Shown here: piece after piece, positions 1-11,420 of the stretch | Layout: every line of letters begins with the position of its first letter | How positions within the stretch are numbered: the stretch's first letter is position 1 | DNA from: Apostichopus japonicus | Taxonomy: Eukaryota > Echinodermata > Holothuroidea > Aspidochirotida > Stichopodidae | Reading direction: 5' to 3' | Length of the DNA: 64,000 nt | Assembly (NCBI RefSeq): GCF_037975245.1 | Contig: NC_092570.1 | Location: 18,329,918-18,393,917, forward strand | The notes under the pieces: generated by a model | What the model was told of the DNA's origin: nothing | Seen by the model: only the letters and a program-made list of their open reading frames with translations | Database searches by the model: none | Made by a program: the position numbers and the translations under genes

Positions 1-717
1 GTGAACGTCTGCCTGGAAGGTTAACCATTGTCCATAGTCCTAAAGTGACCTAATGTTGTTTTTGTTTTTTGAGGGGGGGGGGCACTTTTTGAGTCATGAT
101 CATTTTTTTATGCTTGAATGTTGAAGAAGCTGAAATAAGCTATTAGTGCATGATTGTCTACAAATCTGGAGGATTGAAGGTTACTTAATGCATTTCAGAA
201 AATCCTGGGTGAAACAAGAAGATTCCGCAGCTAGGGCTGACAGATGGGTTGGGAGAACTATGCGAACCTTTGAGCTCTTCTAGCTCAAAATCTAAATCAT
301 CATGGTGGCAAAAGTCGAATGTTTTATGATAGCCCAGGCCATCAGCTATCATATGGTGGGTAGGCCATGTCAGTTGAAAACGTCTATCAATGCTATAGCG
401 GCATTGGGAGGCGACAAGTTTAGTGTGTAAGTTAATGGGAGAATTTAATTGTGGTACTACTCTGTAATATTGTTGTCAAGTTGTACATTATTCCGCGGCC
501 ATGGATTGCAAAAGAACCATATATTACAAAAAAGAGGAGCGCCCGCTTTTTCGTGTAGCGCTTGCTGAGATATATGCGCATGGCAGTATGGGCTTCATTG
601 ACTTACAGAAGGAAACCATATTTTCCGAGGACTCTAGAGCACAGAAAATCTGAAATCCACCGTGGACTATCCGTTTGCAAATTTCTTACGATAATCATTG
701 AGCTGGGAGCTAGGAGT

Positions 718-784
718 GTTAGCTCCGTGGTTAACGCCGGTGCCTTCCATATCATAAGGTCCCCAGTTCGAGTCACTCCAAGAT
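718..784 (+). repeat. tRNA-like SINE head
   Basis: The stretch has an A-box-like segment (TAGCTCCGTGGTTAACGCC) followed about 35 bases later by a B-box-like GTTCGAGTC. This spacing is typical of tRNA-derived SINEs. It does not fold into a convincing tRNA because the acceptor arms do not pair. No 3' tail or target duplication was found. Confidence 0.35.
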
Positions 785-2162
785 TAATGTACGTCGTCCA
801 TTGAGCTATAGAAGAGGTGAAAGGTTATAATAGTTCTTCCCCAACTACTACTCAGTTATCGTCAGTATCTTATATGTTTGATTGTTGAAGAGGATGGATT
901 AAACTACTGATGTTGCTTAACCGTTTGTGAACTAGAACTGGCTTTGCCTGAAAATACGCAGTATTGTAGTGCGCGTTGAGTGTTTGCAGTATTAGGAACT
1001 TTTCGCTTGTTTATGGTGTTATTTTTTGGGCGGACAACGCACCAGGGAGTTTAGTGATGTAGGTACCTACAAAGTGAGGGCGCTTGTGAGCGCCGTGACA
1101 GGTTCAGAATTTGTTGCCTACGCAGCTAGCCTCTGAAACTGCAAATGTACAGAGAATATATGATACTTTAAGTTTCAACGTCTAGGCATGTAAGTATTGT
1201 TCACTTGGCAAGTAATGCGAATATCAGTGTAGCGCGCACGCGCACTACAATAATAAATAGAAAGATTCCCGTAATAAGAGTTGGCACGTGAGTCTATTTA
1301 GGGACTGGGATGTACACTACATGTACCTGATAGTGGTATCACTGGTGCAAAACATGACTGAATGTGTAAATTGATCTCTTTGTACAAATACCAAGAAAGC
1401 ATAATAGCCATGTTTACCAGTGGGGATGCATGAGGATGGAATTATGTAAATAGGACCTCGTAAGAAGTATCAAGGCTCTTACAACCGTAAAGCGTGCCAT
1501 CTTCCTAGCAGCTTTCTGACACGTTTACAGACATCCACTTCTCGTAAGTTATGTTTCACATATAATTCAGCCTAAAGCGGCTGTCTGCGATTGGTCAGCA
1601 GTCTGCATTAAACTACTAAATATTCAAAGGTCGAAAGATCACAATTGATCAAAATAAGACACGTTTTTCACCAAATGAATGGTGAGTGATTAGTTAATAT
1701 AATTCGATTCACATGTCGTCTCCCAGAAATCACTTGTCATAACAGACCGCCCTATTTGTTAAATTTACAAGCAAATAGGAAAAATTTAATATTTAATAAA
1801 AAATTCTGGACATTCACTTCAAATGAGTGTTTAGTTAGGCATATCGAACTACCTAGTTATATTGCCGCAACATGGATTTTTTTCAAAATCAATTATAAGG
1901 CTGTTTTAAAGGGACCTTTGAGGATATAAACTGATGTTCTTTGTTTCGAAAATTAAAGGTGGAGACGTCACCCATGATATAAACCAGTAAAGAGATGAGA
2001 TAATGACTATCACATATTTATGTATCTTTCAAAATTCTCGGATTCTCCATACCCCTCGTTCTAACGTTTACATTAATGTTCAACTTTATTATAATATGTA
2101 ATACATGCATGAAAAACATAAAAAGGTCATAAAAAATATAAAATCTGCATATAGCTAAATTA

Positions 2163-2343
2163 AAATTTGCACTCAATTTAAATTAAAGGAATTTATTTTA
2201 GGTTAACAAAAATTTAAGATTACATAAGATCCTGAAGCATAACATGTGCAATTTGCAAATTTGCATTCATTTTAAATTAAAGTAATTTATATTAAGTAAA
2301 CACAAATTAAAGATTACATAAAATCCTGAAGCATAACATGTGT
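2163..2343. repeat. direct tandem duplication, about 90 bp
   Basis: Two adjacent diverged copies share AAATTTGCA, a TTTAAATTAAAG segment, GATTACATAA and the end ATCCTGAAGCATAACATGTG. No coding potential is seen. This looks like a local slippage or unequal-exchange duplication in AT-rich DNA. Confidence 0.7.
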
Positions 2344-3888
2344 AGAAACCGCCCTGCATGAATTCTTTAAATGGTCTACTGTCAAATCAATATAAACAAA
2401 ATTACAGTCTCAGTAGGGTATGGTGGATCCAAAACCGAAAAAAAATATGCTAGAATAACCAAGACAAATGGTAAGCTTCATAAAACTATGACTCATGTTT
2501 CGCTATATCAAACATCTCACACTTAACTGAAACCTTGAAATTGTTTCAGCTTACTCTCTAAACATCCAGTATAAGTTTACGATGTAGACACATCTAACAC
2601 TTTTTATCATGCTAAATTTGGGTACATTACTGATCACCTTTTACCATACCCGGCATGGGGATAAATAAGATCATGTTAAACTCTTCATCTTTACATTATA
2701 TAATAATACAACATTAAAGAGGACATCAATTAAGTCTAGGATAATGTTTCCCATTCCATTTCCTATCGACGACACCTTTGCCCTCTTTCTTTATTTTGTT
2801 ATCAACCCATGGAGGAGTGTCGACATATGCATATCTCATTCCCTGGGCTAGACATACAGTTGTGGGTCCAATCTGGTCACGAGGCAACCAAAGGCAGGCG
2901 TCGCATTATGATTTAAATCCCATGATCATTGTTAATATATGTGTATACAGCGCATGCGTTCTAACCTGCAATAAAAATAGCTCATTCAAACTCATTCAAT
3001 GAGGAAAGATGATGAACTTGCTATACTTCCGAAAGTACAGTATAGTATGAAGAGAAAAAGATATTCATTGAAGCTTTTCTAACGTGTCACCTTTCAATAT
3101 TTGCCGTCTACATCCCAAGCCCATTTTGGCACAATGGTTAATCCGGCGTCGTTCTTATATGTTTCCTTACATTGGTAAAACGAAACCACAGATCAGTGGC
3201 ATGTTGTAGCATTTTAACAGAGAATTGAGTGTTAATAAATTAAAATGATCGCGATTTGCCTCGTTTTGCCTTTCGTAGTCAAACCCAGGTTGTTACTCTA
3301 ACTTGTCAGGGTATTCGCATATATAGCGGTACCATTGTGCTCCCTAAGGTAACCAGTCTAGCCTGCTACAGTAGGTATCAGCAAGACAGCTAACTAGATA
3401 CAACATTGCCTATTGCAAATTCCGCAATTCAATGAAATCGTAACATTTATATTCATTATTCATATTTAAATAAAATTGTATTGTATTGTGATTGCTACTG
3501 AGGAATGACACAATGAAATAGTCATGTTTCTGAATATATATTTATTTTAAAAAAAATGTGACAAATATGACTTTTTAGTCGAACTTTGTTAAACCGAGTT
3601 GCGTGACACCGTGGAATTGAAAACTAGACATTGGAAGACAGTTGCCAGAATCGTTGGTAAGTTAGTTTCTGATATTTGAATAGTATAATCTAAATATATA
3701 TTTTATCAAATGCTAATCCGTAATGCCTGTTCCTCTTTTGTATTTTTGGCAAATTTCCAAAGACAACGGTCTAAGTTTACTGATGGTGTTTTAGCTTCCG
3801 AAATAATTGTAAGGTCATTGTGAAAATTGCAATATGATTTTGCGGTTTCGCTCCCATGCATATTTGTGAGTTTCTCAGGATCATGTGA

Positions 3889-6690
3889 CTAGAAAATCAT
3901 GTCGTCGCTCAACACGTGACGTCTACCACGTGTGTGACGCGACGGTGGATCTGGGGTCCGAGATCTATGATTTCTACCCCTTTGATCAACCGACCGATAG
4001 TAAGCACCTTCATTCCCAAGAGACCGGGTAGGTCTCGCCCGTGTCTCAGGGTAGCGCTCCTGAGAATACTGGTACTCGTGAAGAAAGGAATCCGTTGGGC
4101 GATTGCGTCTGAAGTGTTGTTGCTGTTGGTATGCCCCGTTCTTTTCTGGGTTGGCATATTGGCGAGTTGCGAAGACCTGTCCAGCCGGGTACCTCCCTTC
4201 GGACTGTGCGGCTGACACCTTGTATTGTGGAGGGGCTCCTCCGGTTTGTGGAGCTCGGTGATGCGTGTTAGGGTAGTGGCGGTAATATGCATTGTAAGAT
4301 GGTGCACTGTACGGTTTCTCTACAAACGGTGCTGGAGAACAACGATGAAACAGAAAGTATACAGTAAATGAATTGGGTAGGGAATTAACACAGTGAGGGT
4401 ATAGGCTGTTATTAGTGCAATGATATTGTACAACCAACTTACACAAACTCCACATTTCACACGGTTAGGATACTTGGACGCCTCTAACTTAACTGCCGCC
4501 GCCGCCGCCGCCGCAAGACAGCTGTATTGTCGCGATATCCAATCTAGGAGCACTCGAGAACCAGTTACCACTGACGAGTACACTAGCTGCCTGACCACTT
4601 CAGCTATATAGTACCCCATGCACCCCCTCCTTATATACACACACTATACTCCCCTCACACACTTCTTCGCCCCACACCCCCCTCATTGGGCATTATTGTC
4701 CCAGGGGCCCATGTCAATATCTGCAACTACCTGCCATATACTATTTACCTCTTTGTATCTGTGGTTGACGGGCCGGGCGAGACGGTCCCTCTTGTTTATC
4801 TTTGTATTTCTGGAAGGCCTTTTCGAACCCGTAGTAGAAACTCTTTTTGAGTTCCTTCGATTCGGCAATATTTCTAGCTAAGAACACGTGACCCATAAAT
4901 CCCTGACGAGCGCTAGCTACGAATCCGAACGCCCGACTGTGTGGATTATCTCCCTGCATGCAGTAGTGAATGACACGTAGTGGTACCCGCTCGGTCCACT
5001 CGGCAGCTGTGAACAAAATATAACAAAACAGTCACATGACTAGAGTATTTAGGATTGAGGTTGGGAGAGGGGGGGGGTGGTCCTTGTGGAATTGTCGGGT
5101 ACAGAGGACCCTGCTTTGTGCACTCAGTAGCAGTGAACAATACATTACAACATAAATCATTCACGTTGGGTATGTTTGTATATCTTTTTGCCGTCCTTTT
5201 TGTGCTTTTGGATGTTTACCGTTTTTCTACTGCATTATATTGTATATGTATTTTGTATTGAGGGCTCCTCTGGAAAGCAGTGCTTCTGCACTGAGCAGGA
5301 CTACCCTCATTAAAGATGACAATAATATAAAAAATAACATGAACGAAATTGCCGTGTGCCTCTGTATCGTTTTTTAAAGAGCCACAAATATTTTATTGAA
5401 AAGTGCATTGTGTATAGTACAGACTGTCTTAACTTGATCAAGTACAACCGTTATTTGAGTAAAACTGAATACAAGTGTGCCGAATATACTGAAAACGTAG
5501 AAGCTTAACACATGATCACACACAAGAGGGAAGTATATTTGCTGCGGAGAAGACTTCACATATCTATAATGTATATTAATTTGAATATAAGCCAAATTGG
5601 CCGATCATTTTTGTAGTCATCAATAGGTTAGGGCTAAAAGCTCTTTTTGATTGAGATGTCAGAACTTAAGGAAGCGGCGTACAGCTTCCCATTACTTTTT
5701 CAAGGGGGTTTAGATCGATTTCGAGAACGACTAGCATTTTGTTTTACGACCGACTGCAGTGACTAGCCAAGCAACCCCTCCCTATACTTTCCCCTCCCTG
5801 ATTCTTAAAAAAGGACCTGGTACAGGAATCTATGTAAAGACCCAGGAAGGATTTTTCTTTTATATTCATGTCAGAAGGATCTACTATAAACTTCTAAGGT
5901 GTGTCTCTCTGAGCCCTAGTGGGGTCCATGGGCACTAAGTAGCGTTTGTAGATATTGGGTGTTCTCTCTAGTAGCAGCTTTAATTAAGGGCAAAAACACA
6001 TCTCAGAAAGAGGAAATAAAGTTATCTGAGCAGTGGGTTGGGGGTTCCCCATAAGCATACACACATTTTGAGGCGTCGAGAGCTAGGTAGGGACCCAGTG
6101 CCAATTTTGTCACCGCGACCCCCTTTTTTGCATTCTTCATATATCCCATGTTTTCACGGCCCTCCAGCTATTCCGCTCCCTAATATAAATGACCATGATC
6201 CACTAGCTATAGCCCCGTAACCAATTCATCAGGCCTTACCACATCAATCAGTTGTAATTTTGCCATAATTACCCCCCCCCCTCCCTTCCCTTACCAGTTT
6301 CCCAGTTGCCCTTCAGTAAAGGGCGTTTCAAATTACCATTGACTAATTCTAAAGTTACATTCGATATATAGGAGATGCATACATACCCGTTTCACAAATG
6401 ACAACCTCTGAATCTGTGACTTTCACGGTATACGTACGAGGTCTAAAGCTCTCATCTTTTAAATTATTAACTAATGTGGCGATGAGATCCAAAACAGCTT
6501 CTGGACTGGGCTCATCTTTACCCATCAGTTGGGAACCAAGAAATTTGACATGAAATGCAGTCCGATCGTCGGGCTCAGATAGCCCCGTTCCACTTCGCGA
6601 TGATACACCCATTGAATCGAGCTTTCGTCTTCTCGGGTGTGCATAGGTCGCATATGAATTAGGATAAGATCCGTATTCCTGGTCGTACAT
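3889..6690 (-). CDS. PTB/PID-domain adaptor-like protein, 3 exons
   Basis: The coding exons are 6387-6690, 4749-5006 and 3889-4331 (304, 258 and 443 nt). All junctions are GT-AG and in phase, and the total of 1005 nt gives 334 aa. Residues 1-40 are tyrosine-rich and basic. Residues about 44-170 resemble a phosphotyrosine-binding fold: AFHVKFLGSQLMG at the start, a central VVICET strand, then RVIHYCM, the GHVFLARNI strand and a closing helix ending near FEKAFQKYK. Such domains bind NPxY-type tails of membrane receptors in the cytoplasm. The 188-334 tail is low-complexity, rich in Tyr, Arg, Gln and Pro, and probably disordered. The start is the first ATG of the open first exon. I cannot assign it to a named PTB family such as DAB, LDLRAP1 or GULP. 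The exon structure is well supported, but the exact orthology is not. Confidence 0.8.
4495..4514. repeat. (GCC)n trinucleotide microsatellite
   Basis: About seven GCC units lie in intron 2 of the PTB-domain gene, between the exons at 3889-4331 and 4749-5006. An alanine-tract reading frame over it is not part of the spliced gene. Confidence 0.85.
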
Positions 6691-7108
6691 GGTTGGAAGA
6701 TTTCGTAGATTAATATTTATATATCCTTATTTCGTCCGGTAATGTTGAGGTAATTTCCTTTTTACATTCTGTACTTGATCAATTCAACGAGAAACGTTCA
6801 TAACTAGAACACAGATTTCATCGGCAGGAAAAACATACGAAGGTATTAAAATAAGCCCAATATTCTCTACGACGGATTAGGAATATCATAGCCTATAGTT
6901 CACTGACAAAACACCGCAATACCTGGCTATGCTCACTGTGCGTTAATTACATGCCTTTGATAACTATATTATTCAGCTTTAATTTTTTTCCCTGAGTATG
7001 GGCGTTGAATAGTCTGCAGTGCTATGGTAAAACTATATAACCTGACTTTGTGAGCAAGAAAGGCTTTTCAGTAGGTAAACAAATGAGGTTGACAAAAGCT
7101 TAGCGTTT

Positions 7109-7375
7109 GTGCGGGAACCCGTGAAGCACAATGGCGGCTCTTCAACGCGACTTTCTTTTGAAGCATCAGAGCGTGACTTGAAATCTTTTGTTCAAACTAT
7201 TTCCAAAGAACCAGCCTTTAATAGGTTAAAGGAACTGGGTCGTCACATGGTCGTTTTGGTTTCTTCTTCAAATCTATCAGATACTGTTGCTTGGAATAAC
7301 GTGCTATCGATTTATCGGAGTGTACAGGAAAGAGACATTTGTTTCAATGTAATAACCGCTAACCAAATAGACTGA
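7109..7375 (+). CDS. candidate short ORF, unrecognised
   Basis: An 88-codon frame lies about 400 bases upstream of, and divergent from, the PTB gene. Its composition is protein-like, with charged residues spread through it, segments such as SERDLKSFVQTISKEP, and few rare residues. Another ATG in a good context (CACAATGGCGG, near 7129) opens a different frame that stops after 16 codons. I do not recognise the protein. It could be a first exon, a processed remnant of another gene, or chance. Confidence 0.2.
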   Translation: MREPVKHNGGSSTRLSFEASERDLKSFVQTISKEPAFNRLKELGRHMVVLVSSSNLSDTVAWNNVLSIYRSVQERDICFNVITANQID

Positions 7376-8254
7376 CATCCTAAAATGGAGAAAGACAATT
7401 GCCCACATTACTCATCGTATAGTGTTACACCGCGGCGTTGTTCCATGATAACAACTCCCTGGTTCCACCTAAATTGGTACTGTGCGTTTTGACGTCAATG
7501 GCTTGTAAATTTAACACTTTATGAAGAACACAATATGCCCTACGTCACCATCACCTTAAATTGGCTATATCAGTTGATATGAGTCATTCTAGAAAGCAAA
7601 CAAACAGTGGCTAAAAGATTCAAGAAGCCTTCACGAATTTGTCACGTAATAATAATTATTGCTCGAATAAGTTTCCTGTGATTACTTTTCCCACGGCTTA
7701 CAGTTCCCTTGTTTTATCCTTATTAATATAAATAGCCTGCATATTAATTATATAATTAGTCCTGCCCCGTGGTTGGGGTACCTGGGTATAGGTTGTGAGC
7801 CGGGGTTACGATCATTAAGGCTCGAGCGGGGGTTAGGGCTCGAGCCCTATACGTTCACGACAGGAGTGGAGGAAGTGAAGAGGAGGCATCTAACCCCCCC
7901 CCCCCCACCCACTCAAACTTAAGGCCTCTAATAAATCTCGTGTGCATGATCGGATGAACGAGTCTTGTATGTGATAATAAGAAACTGCAGACCCGTCAAA
8001 CTGACTTGAAGTCCGAGATATAACCTTGTTGAGTGAATGATAGTAGTGGTCGGTGCGGGAGAGGTGGAAGGGAGGGGGAGGGTTGTTCATACAATGACAA
8101 TACTGGTTTTACACTAATTTCAACTTGGAGACGAATAACGCTTGGGTAGCCTGGTGTATTTCGTGTGGTATTTCAAAGGGGCGAATCCGGAGTTTACAAA
8201 GGAGGGGTGCCAACCGTGGAAGCTTATATACCAGTGCTATGCATGGTTTAGGCG

Positions 8255-8330
8255 ATAAAGTTGGTGGCATTAGAAGCAATCTAACCTATTAACTGGGAGG
8301 TCGTGGGTTCGATCCCTGGCCGGCCAAAGT
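8255..8330 (+). repeat. tRNA-like SINE head fragment
   Basis: GTGGGTTCGATCCCTGG is a near-ideal tRNA B box. It is preceded by an A-box-like AGTTGGTGGCAT about 45 bases earlier. The downstream DNA is not tRNA-like, so this is probably the head of an old SINE rather than a gene. Confidence 0.4.
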
Positions 8331-9180
8331 TAAACTTTGTGAGGTTTTCAGGAAAAATCCAAGGGTTTCGGATCCCATCTGACATTGTCTTTTAAAGTGA
8401 GCTAAAACTCTAACTTGGATAGTCACCTGACGTGGAAGTACAATTATAAAGCACTACGGCTTCTTGCTACCACATACATTTGGAGCATCTTAGCGTCGTA
8501 AACTGCCTACTAGGCCGATATATGCATCGTCGCCATCACTGTAATTTAGCTATGTATAATCAGGTATAGGCCTAAACATGCAAGGTGGTGCTATTACTAC
8601 TAATAGCCTACGCGCCTGGTTAACTACAATGTCATCAAGTGCGGATTTCGTATCTGACAGTTATTAATTAGCAAAATAAAATAAAACTGTTAGCAAACTG
8701 CTTATCCACTGGAGAGCCTGTGTAAGAGGAGTTATTAATTAGCATAGCTTGTTGGTGACTCACATCCAATTGAAAGGGACTATTAATTGAAGTTGTACCT
8801 GAGATCATGGTGTTGCCAAACATAAGCAAAGATTGCCTTGTCCGGTCAATATCATCGTGAAACCTTGTTAACACACATATTGTGACAAACATATGGATGC
8901 CGTAAATACAGGCGTGCATATTAGGGGGTCGTGGAGTGAAGTGCGGCGGGGGGGGGGGAGGTGGGGATATCACACCAATCACATCAACAAGGCCGGTAAC
9001 TTGGCCGATCAGTAACTTGTTTCGAATTAAGGCGTGACTCCGTCAAATTTTGACATTTTATGGCTGTTATATAGAATTAAATTCACCTCGTAGTATTCAA
9101 TTAACTTGAATAGTATCCTAGCTGTGACTCTTCTCCTAAACATGGGATGCACAAGAGGCAGTTAAAGTAAGCATAAGAGC

Positions 9181-9514
9181 CAGACCACCATACCTCAATG
9201 TTCACCAGCCAAGGCTAGGCCTGGACGTATGAATGATTACGTAATAAGCGAGGAGCCTAACCGTTCTGAAGAGGATGATACTAGTGAAGGCGAAGCTGAA
9301 TTGAAACCATCGGGATTCTTTGATAAGATCGGTTGGAAGCTCACTGAAGACAATCGGGAGAGATTTCAAACACGTAACCGATTAATTGTTAAAAATTGAA
9401 CCGGAGTTTCAAAAGGATGTCTAATTTTTAACTCTAATGGTCGACGAAATTGACTTAAAAGAAAAATCCAACACTGAACATATACGAGCACTCAGTGGAG
9501 AAGAATTTAGAGAA
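9181..9514 (+). pseudogene. coding-like remnant interrupted by a foldback element
   Basis: From about 9190 to 9399 one frame reads an acidic, protein-like segment (for example MNDYVISEEPNRSEEDD, then GFFDKIGWKLTEDNRERF) before a stop. A second frame beginning at the ATG at 9437 continues into the left end of the foldback insertion. The two segments may be pieces of one old gene or of a retroelement, but I recognise no family. Coding status rests only on composition. Confidence 0.25.
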
Positions 9515-9522
9515 CCTAGAAC

Positions 9523-10318
9523 GGTGACATCCCTATGTTCCGACGTCTCTATGTTCCGACGTCTCTATGTTCCGACGTCTCTATGTTCCGACGTCTCTAT
9601 GTTCCGACGTCTCTATGTTCCGACGTCTCTATGTTCCGACGTCTCTATGTTCCGACGTCTCTATGTTCCGACGTCTCTATGTTCCGACGTCTCTATGTTC
9701 CGACGTCTCTATGTTCCGACAATTTTTTGGACTCTAATTTTTTTTGACCACATTTTTTTCGGACCCATTTTTTTGTGACCCAATTTTCTTCTGACCCCAT
9801 TCTTTTGTGACCCATTTTTTTTTCGGACCCCATTCTTTTGGACCAAAATTTTTTCGGACCCAATTTTTTGGGGCAAAATTTTTTACCAACATGTTTTCTG
9901 ACCAAATTTTTTCTGACCCCTCATTAGGACCAAAGGACGGTCGGGACTTTAAAGTGGATCACCGGGACCTGCGACCCCTAACACCAACTTTTTTTTTCGT
10001 CAGTCCCCACCCCACGGTCCGAATAATGGGGGTCCAAAAATAATGAGTCTCCAAAAAAACATGGGGTACCAACAAATTGGGTCCGAAAAAAATGGGTCCG
10101 AAAAAATTGGGTCCAAAAATATGAGGTCCAAAAAAAATTGGGTGAACAAAAATTGGGGCCGAAAAAAATTGGGTCCGAAAAAAATGGGTCCGAAAAAATT
10201 TTTGTAAAACAAAATTAGAGTCCAAAAAAATTGTCGGAACATAGAGACGTCGGAACATAGAGACGTCGGAACATAGAGACGTCGGAACATAGAGACGTCG
10301 GAACATAGAGATGTAACC
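9523..10318. mobile_element. foldback element with 16-bp satellite arms
   Basis: The left arm begins GGTGACATCCCTATG and the right arm, reverse-complemented, begins GGTTACATCTCTATG. Each arm next carries tandem copies of a 16-bp unit (ATGTTCCGACGTCTCT), about 12 on the left (9532-9720) and 5 on the right (10233-10312). Both then enter a T-rich zone with repeated TCGGACCC words, including a shared GACAATTTTTTGGACTCTAA apart from one T. A unique centre lies at about 9930-10020. CCTAGAAC occurs directly on both sides (9515-9522 and 10319-10326), an 8-bp target duplication. No transposase is visible, so the element is non-autonomous. Reading frames through the satellite exist only because 16 bp repeats without stops. 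Confidence 0.85.
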
Positions 10319-10739
10319 CCTAGAACGAGTGAATCGTGAGCAAACGGCTTTACTTTAAACTTAAAGACATTAAGTTTCAGGCTTCTTACGTTACTGATTT
10401 TATTGGTTCGTTGTAGTTTTGCCATAACAAAGCAATTATCATATGCTGGAGCACACTTCATTATTTCAGATCAATCAAAAGAAACCCAAAACATTTTGAA
10501 ATTTTTCACTTTGAAGTCGATCATTCTTCTGTAGCACATGGACGTGATTAACAAGTAATTAAGTCTGAAGTCAAGCAGACAGTTTAACACATATTGAGGT
10601 ATTTGAGAAGCTTACACTAAATAGGTCAAATGAATTGATTGCTATAGTTTAATACAACATTCATAGATAGTTCTACACACAGGTTATATTCTGCACATCT
10701 TTTCCAAATTAAAATAACTATGCTGGCTGATTAACGTGA

Positions 10740-11420
10740 CCGACACACAAGCAAATGTGCTTCACTGACACATTGTCCCCATGTCCACACAATTACATAA
10801 TGTTACGGTGATCTGACATACACCACAATTGGTAGGGACAGAGATAAATTAGTTTCAATTTACAATTCAATCCTGTTCTAAAGCTCACACAAATACATAA
10901 CGTTCTGTATATCTGACTCTTAACACTACTGATACACAGTTTAATACACAGATGAGGGTAATTTACAATCCAATCACATTCTAATGTCCACACAAGTACA
11001 TAATGTACATACGAGTTTACTTAAATGTACAATTCGGGCATGTTCTCATGTCCCAATAATCACATGGGATTCTGTTTATCAGTAGGTATCTGATGTACAA
11101 CATTAATGATGTAAACAAGTTAACATTCATATGAACATATGTTCTCATGTCCAAACTATTACACAGACATTAATGACTTCAACAGATGTTAACACAGATG
11201 AAAGCACATCAAGTTTTACAATGCAGTTGTGCTTTCACGTCCACACAACTATATAGCGTGGTGTGTAGCTGACTTCTACTGATATATTCACAGACATATG
11301 CATTCAAGTTCACATTACAGTTGTGTTCTCACGTCGTCAACACTATAAGATAGTCTGCATATGTAATACTGTACTGTTTACTGATATGTACAAGCTGATG
11401 AACATTTTACACAGATCAAA
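10740..11420. repeat. diverged tandem array, about 100-bp unit
   Basis: A motif like TCATGTCCACACAANTACATA recurs near 10778, 10882, 10984, 11047, 11144, 11237 and 11331. Between copies there are related blocks with CTGACAT or CTGATAT and ACACAGATGA. Copies are strongly diverged, which points to an old satellite-like array. No coding capacity is evident. Confidence 0.6.

Larger units (their letters stand above)
1..3888. other. intergenic, AT-rich, no gene recognised
   Basis: No coding exon can be supported here. Reading frames are short and match nothing I know. The stretch holds a tRNA-like SINE head near 718-784, a direct repeat at 2163-2343, a G tract near 71-80 and AT-rich DNA. Its right part lies downstream of the PTB-domain gene and probably includes that gene's 3' UTR, but I cannot place a polyadenylation site with confidence. 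Confidence 0.6.

Noticed and set aside
3916-4215. 99-codon plus-strand and 132-codon minus-strand frames
   Set aside because: They are shadows of the third exon of the PTB-domain gene, whose phase is fixed by the two upstream exons.
4320-4640. Frames with an alanine tract on both strands
   Set aside because: They come from a (GCC)n microsatellite in an intron of the PTB-domain gene.
9535-9778. Stop-free frames over the 16-bp repeat (MFRRLYVPTSLCSDVS-type peptide)
   Set aside because: All frames are open only because the 16-bp unit lacks stops; the DNA is an arm of a foldback element with an inverted copy at 10.23 kb.
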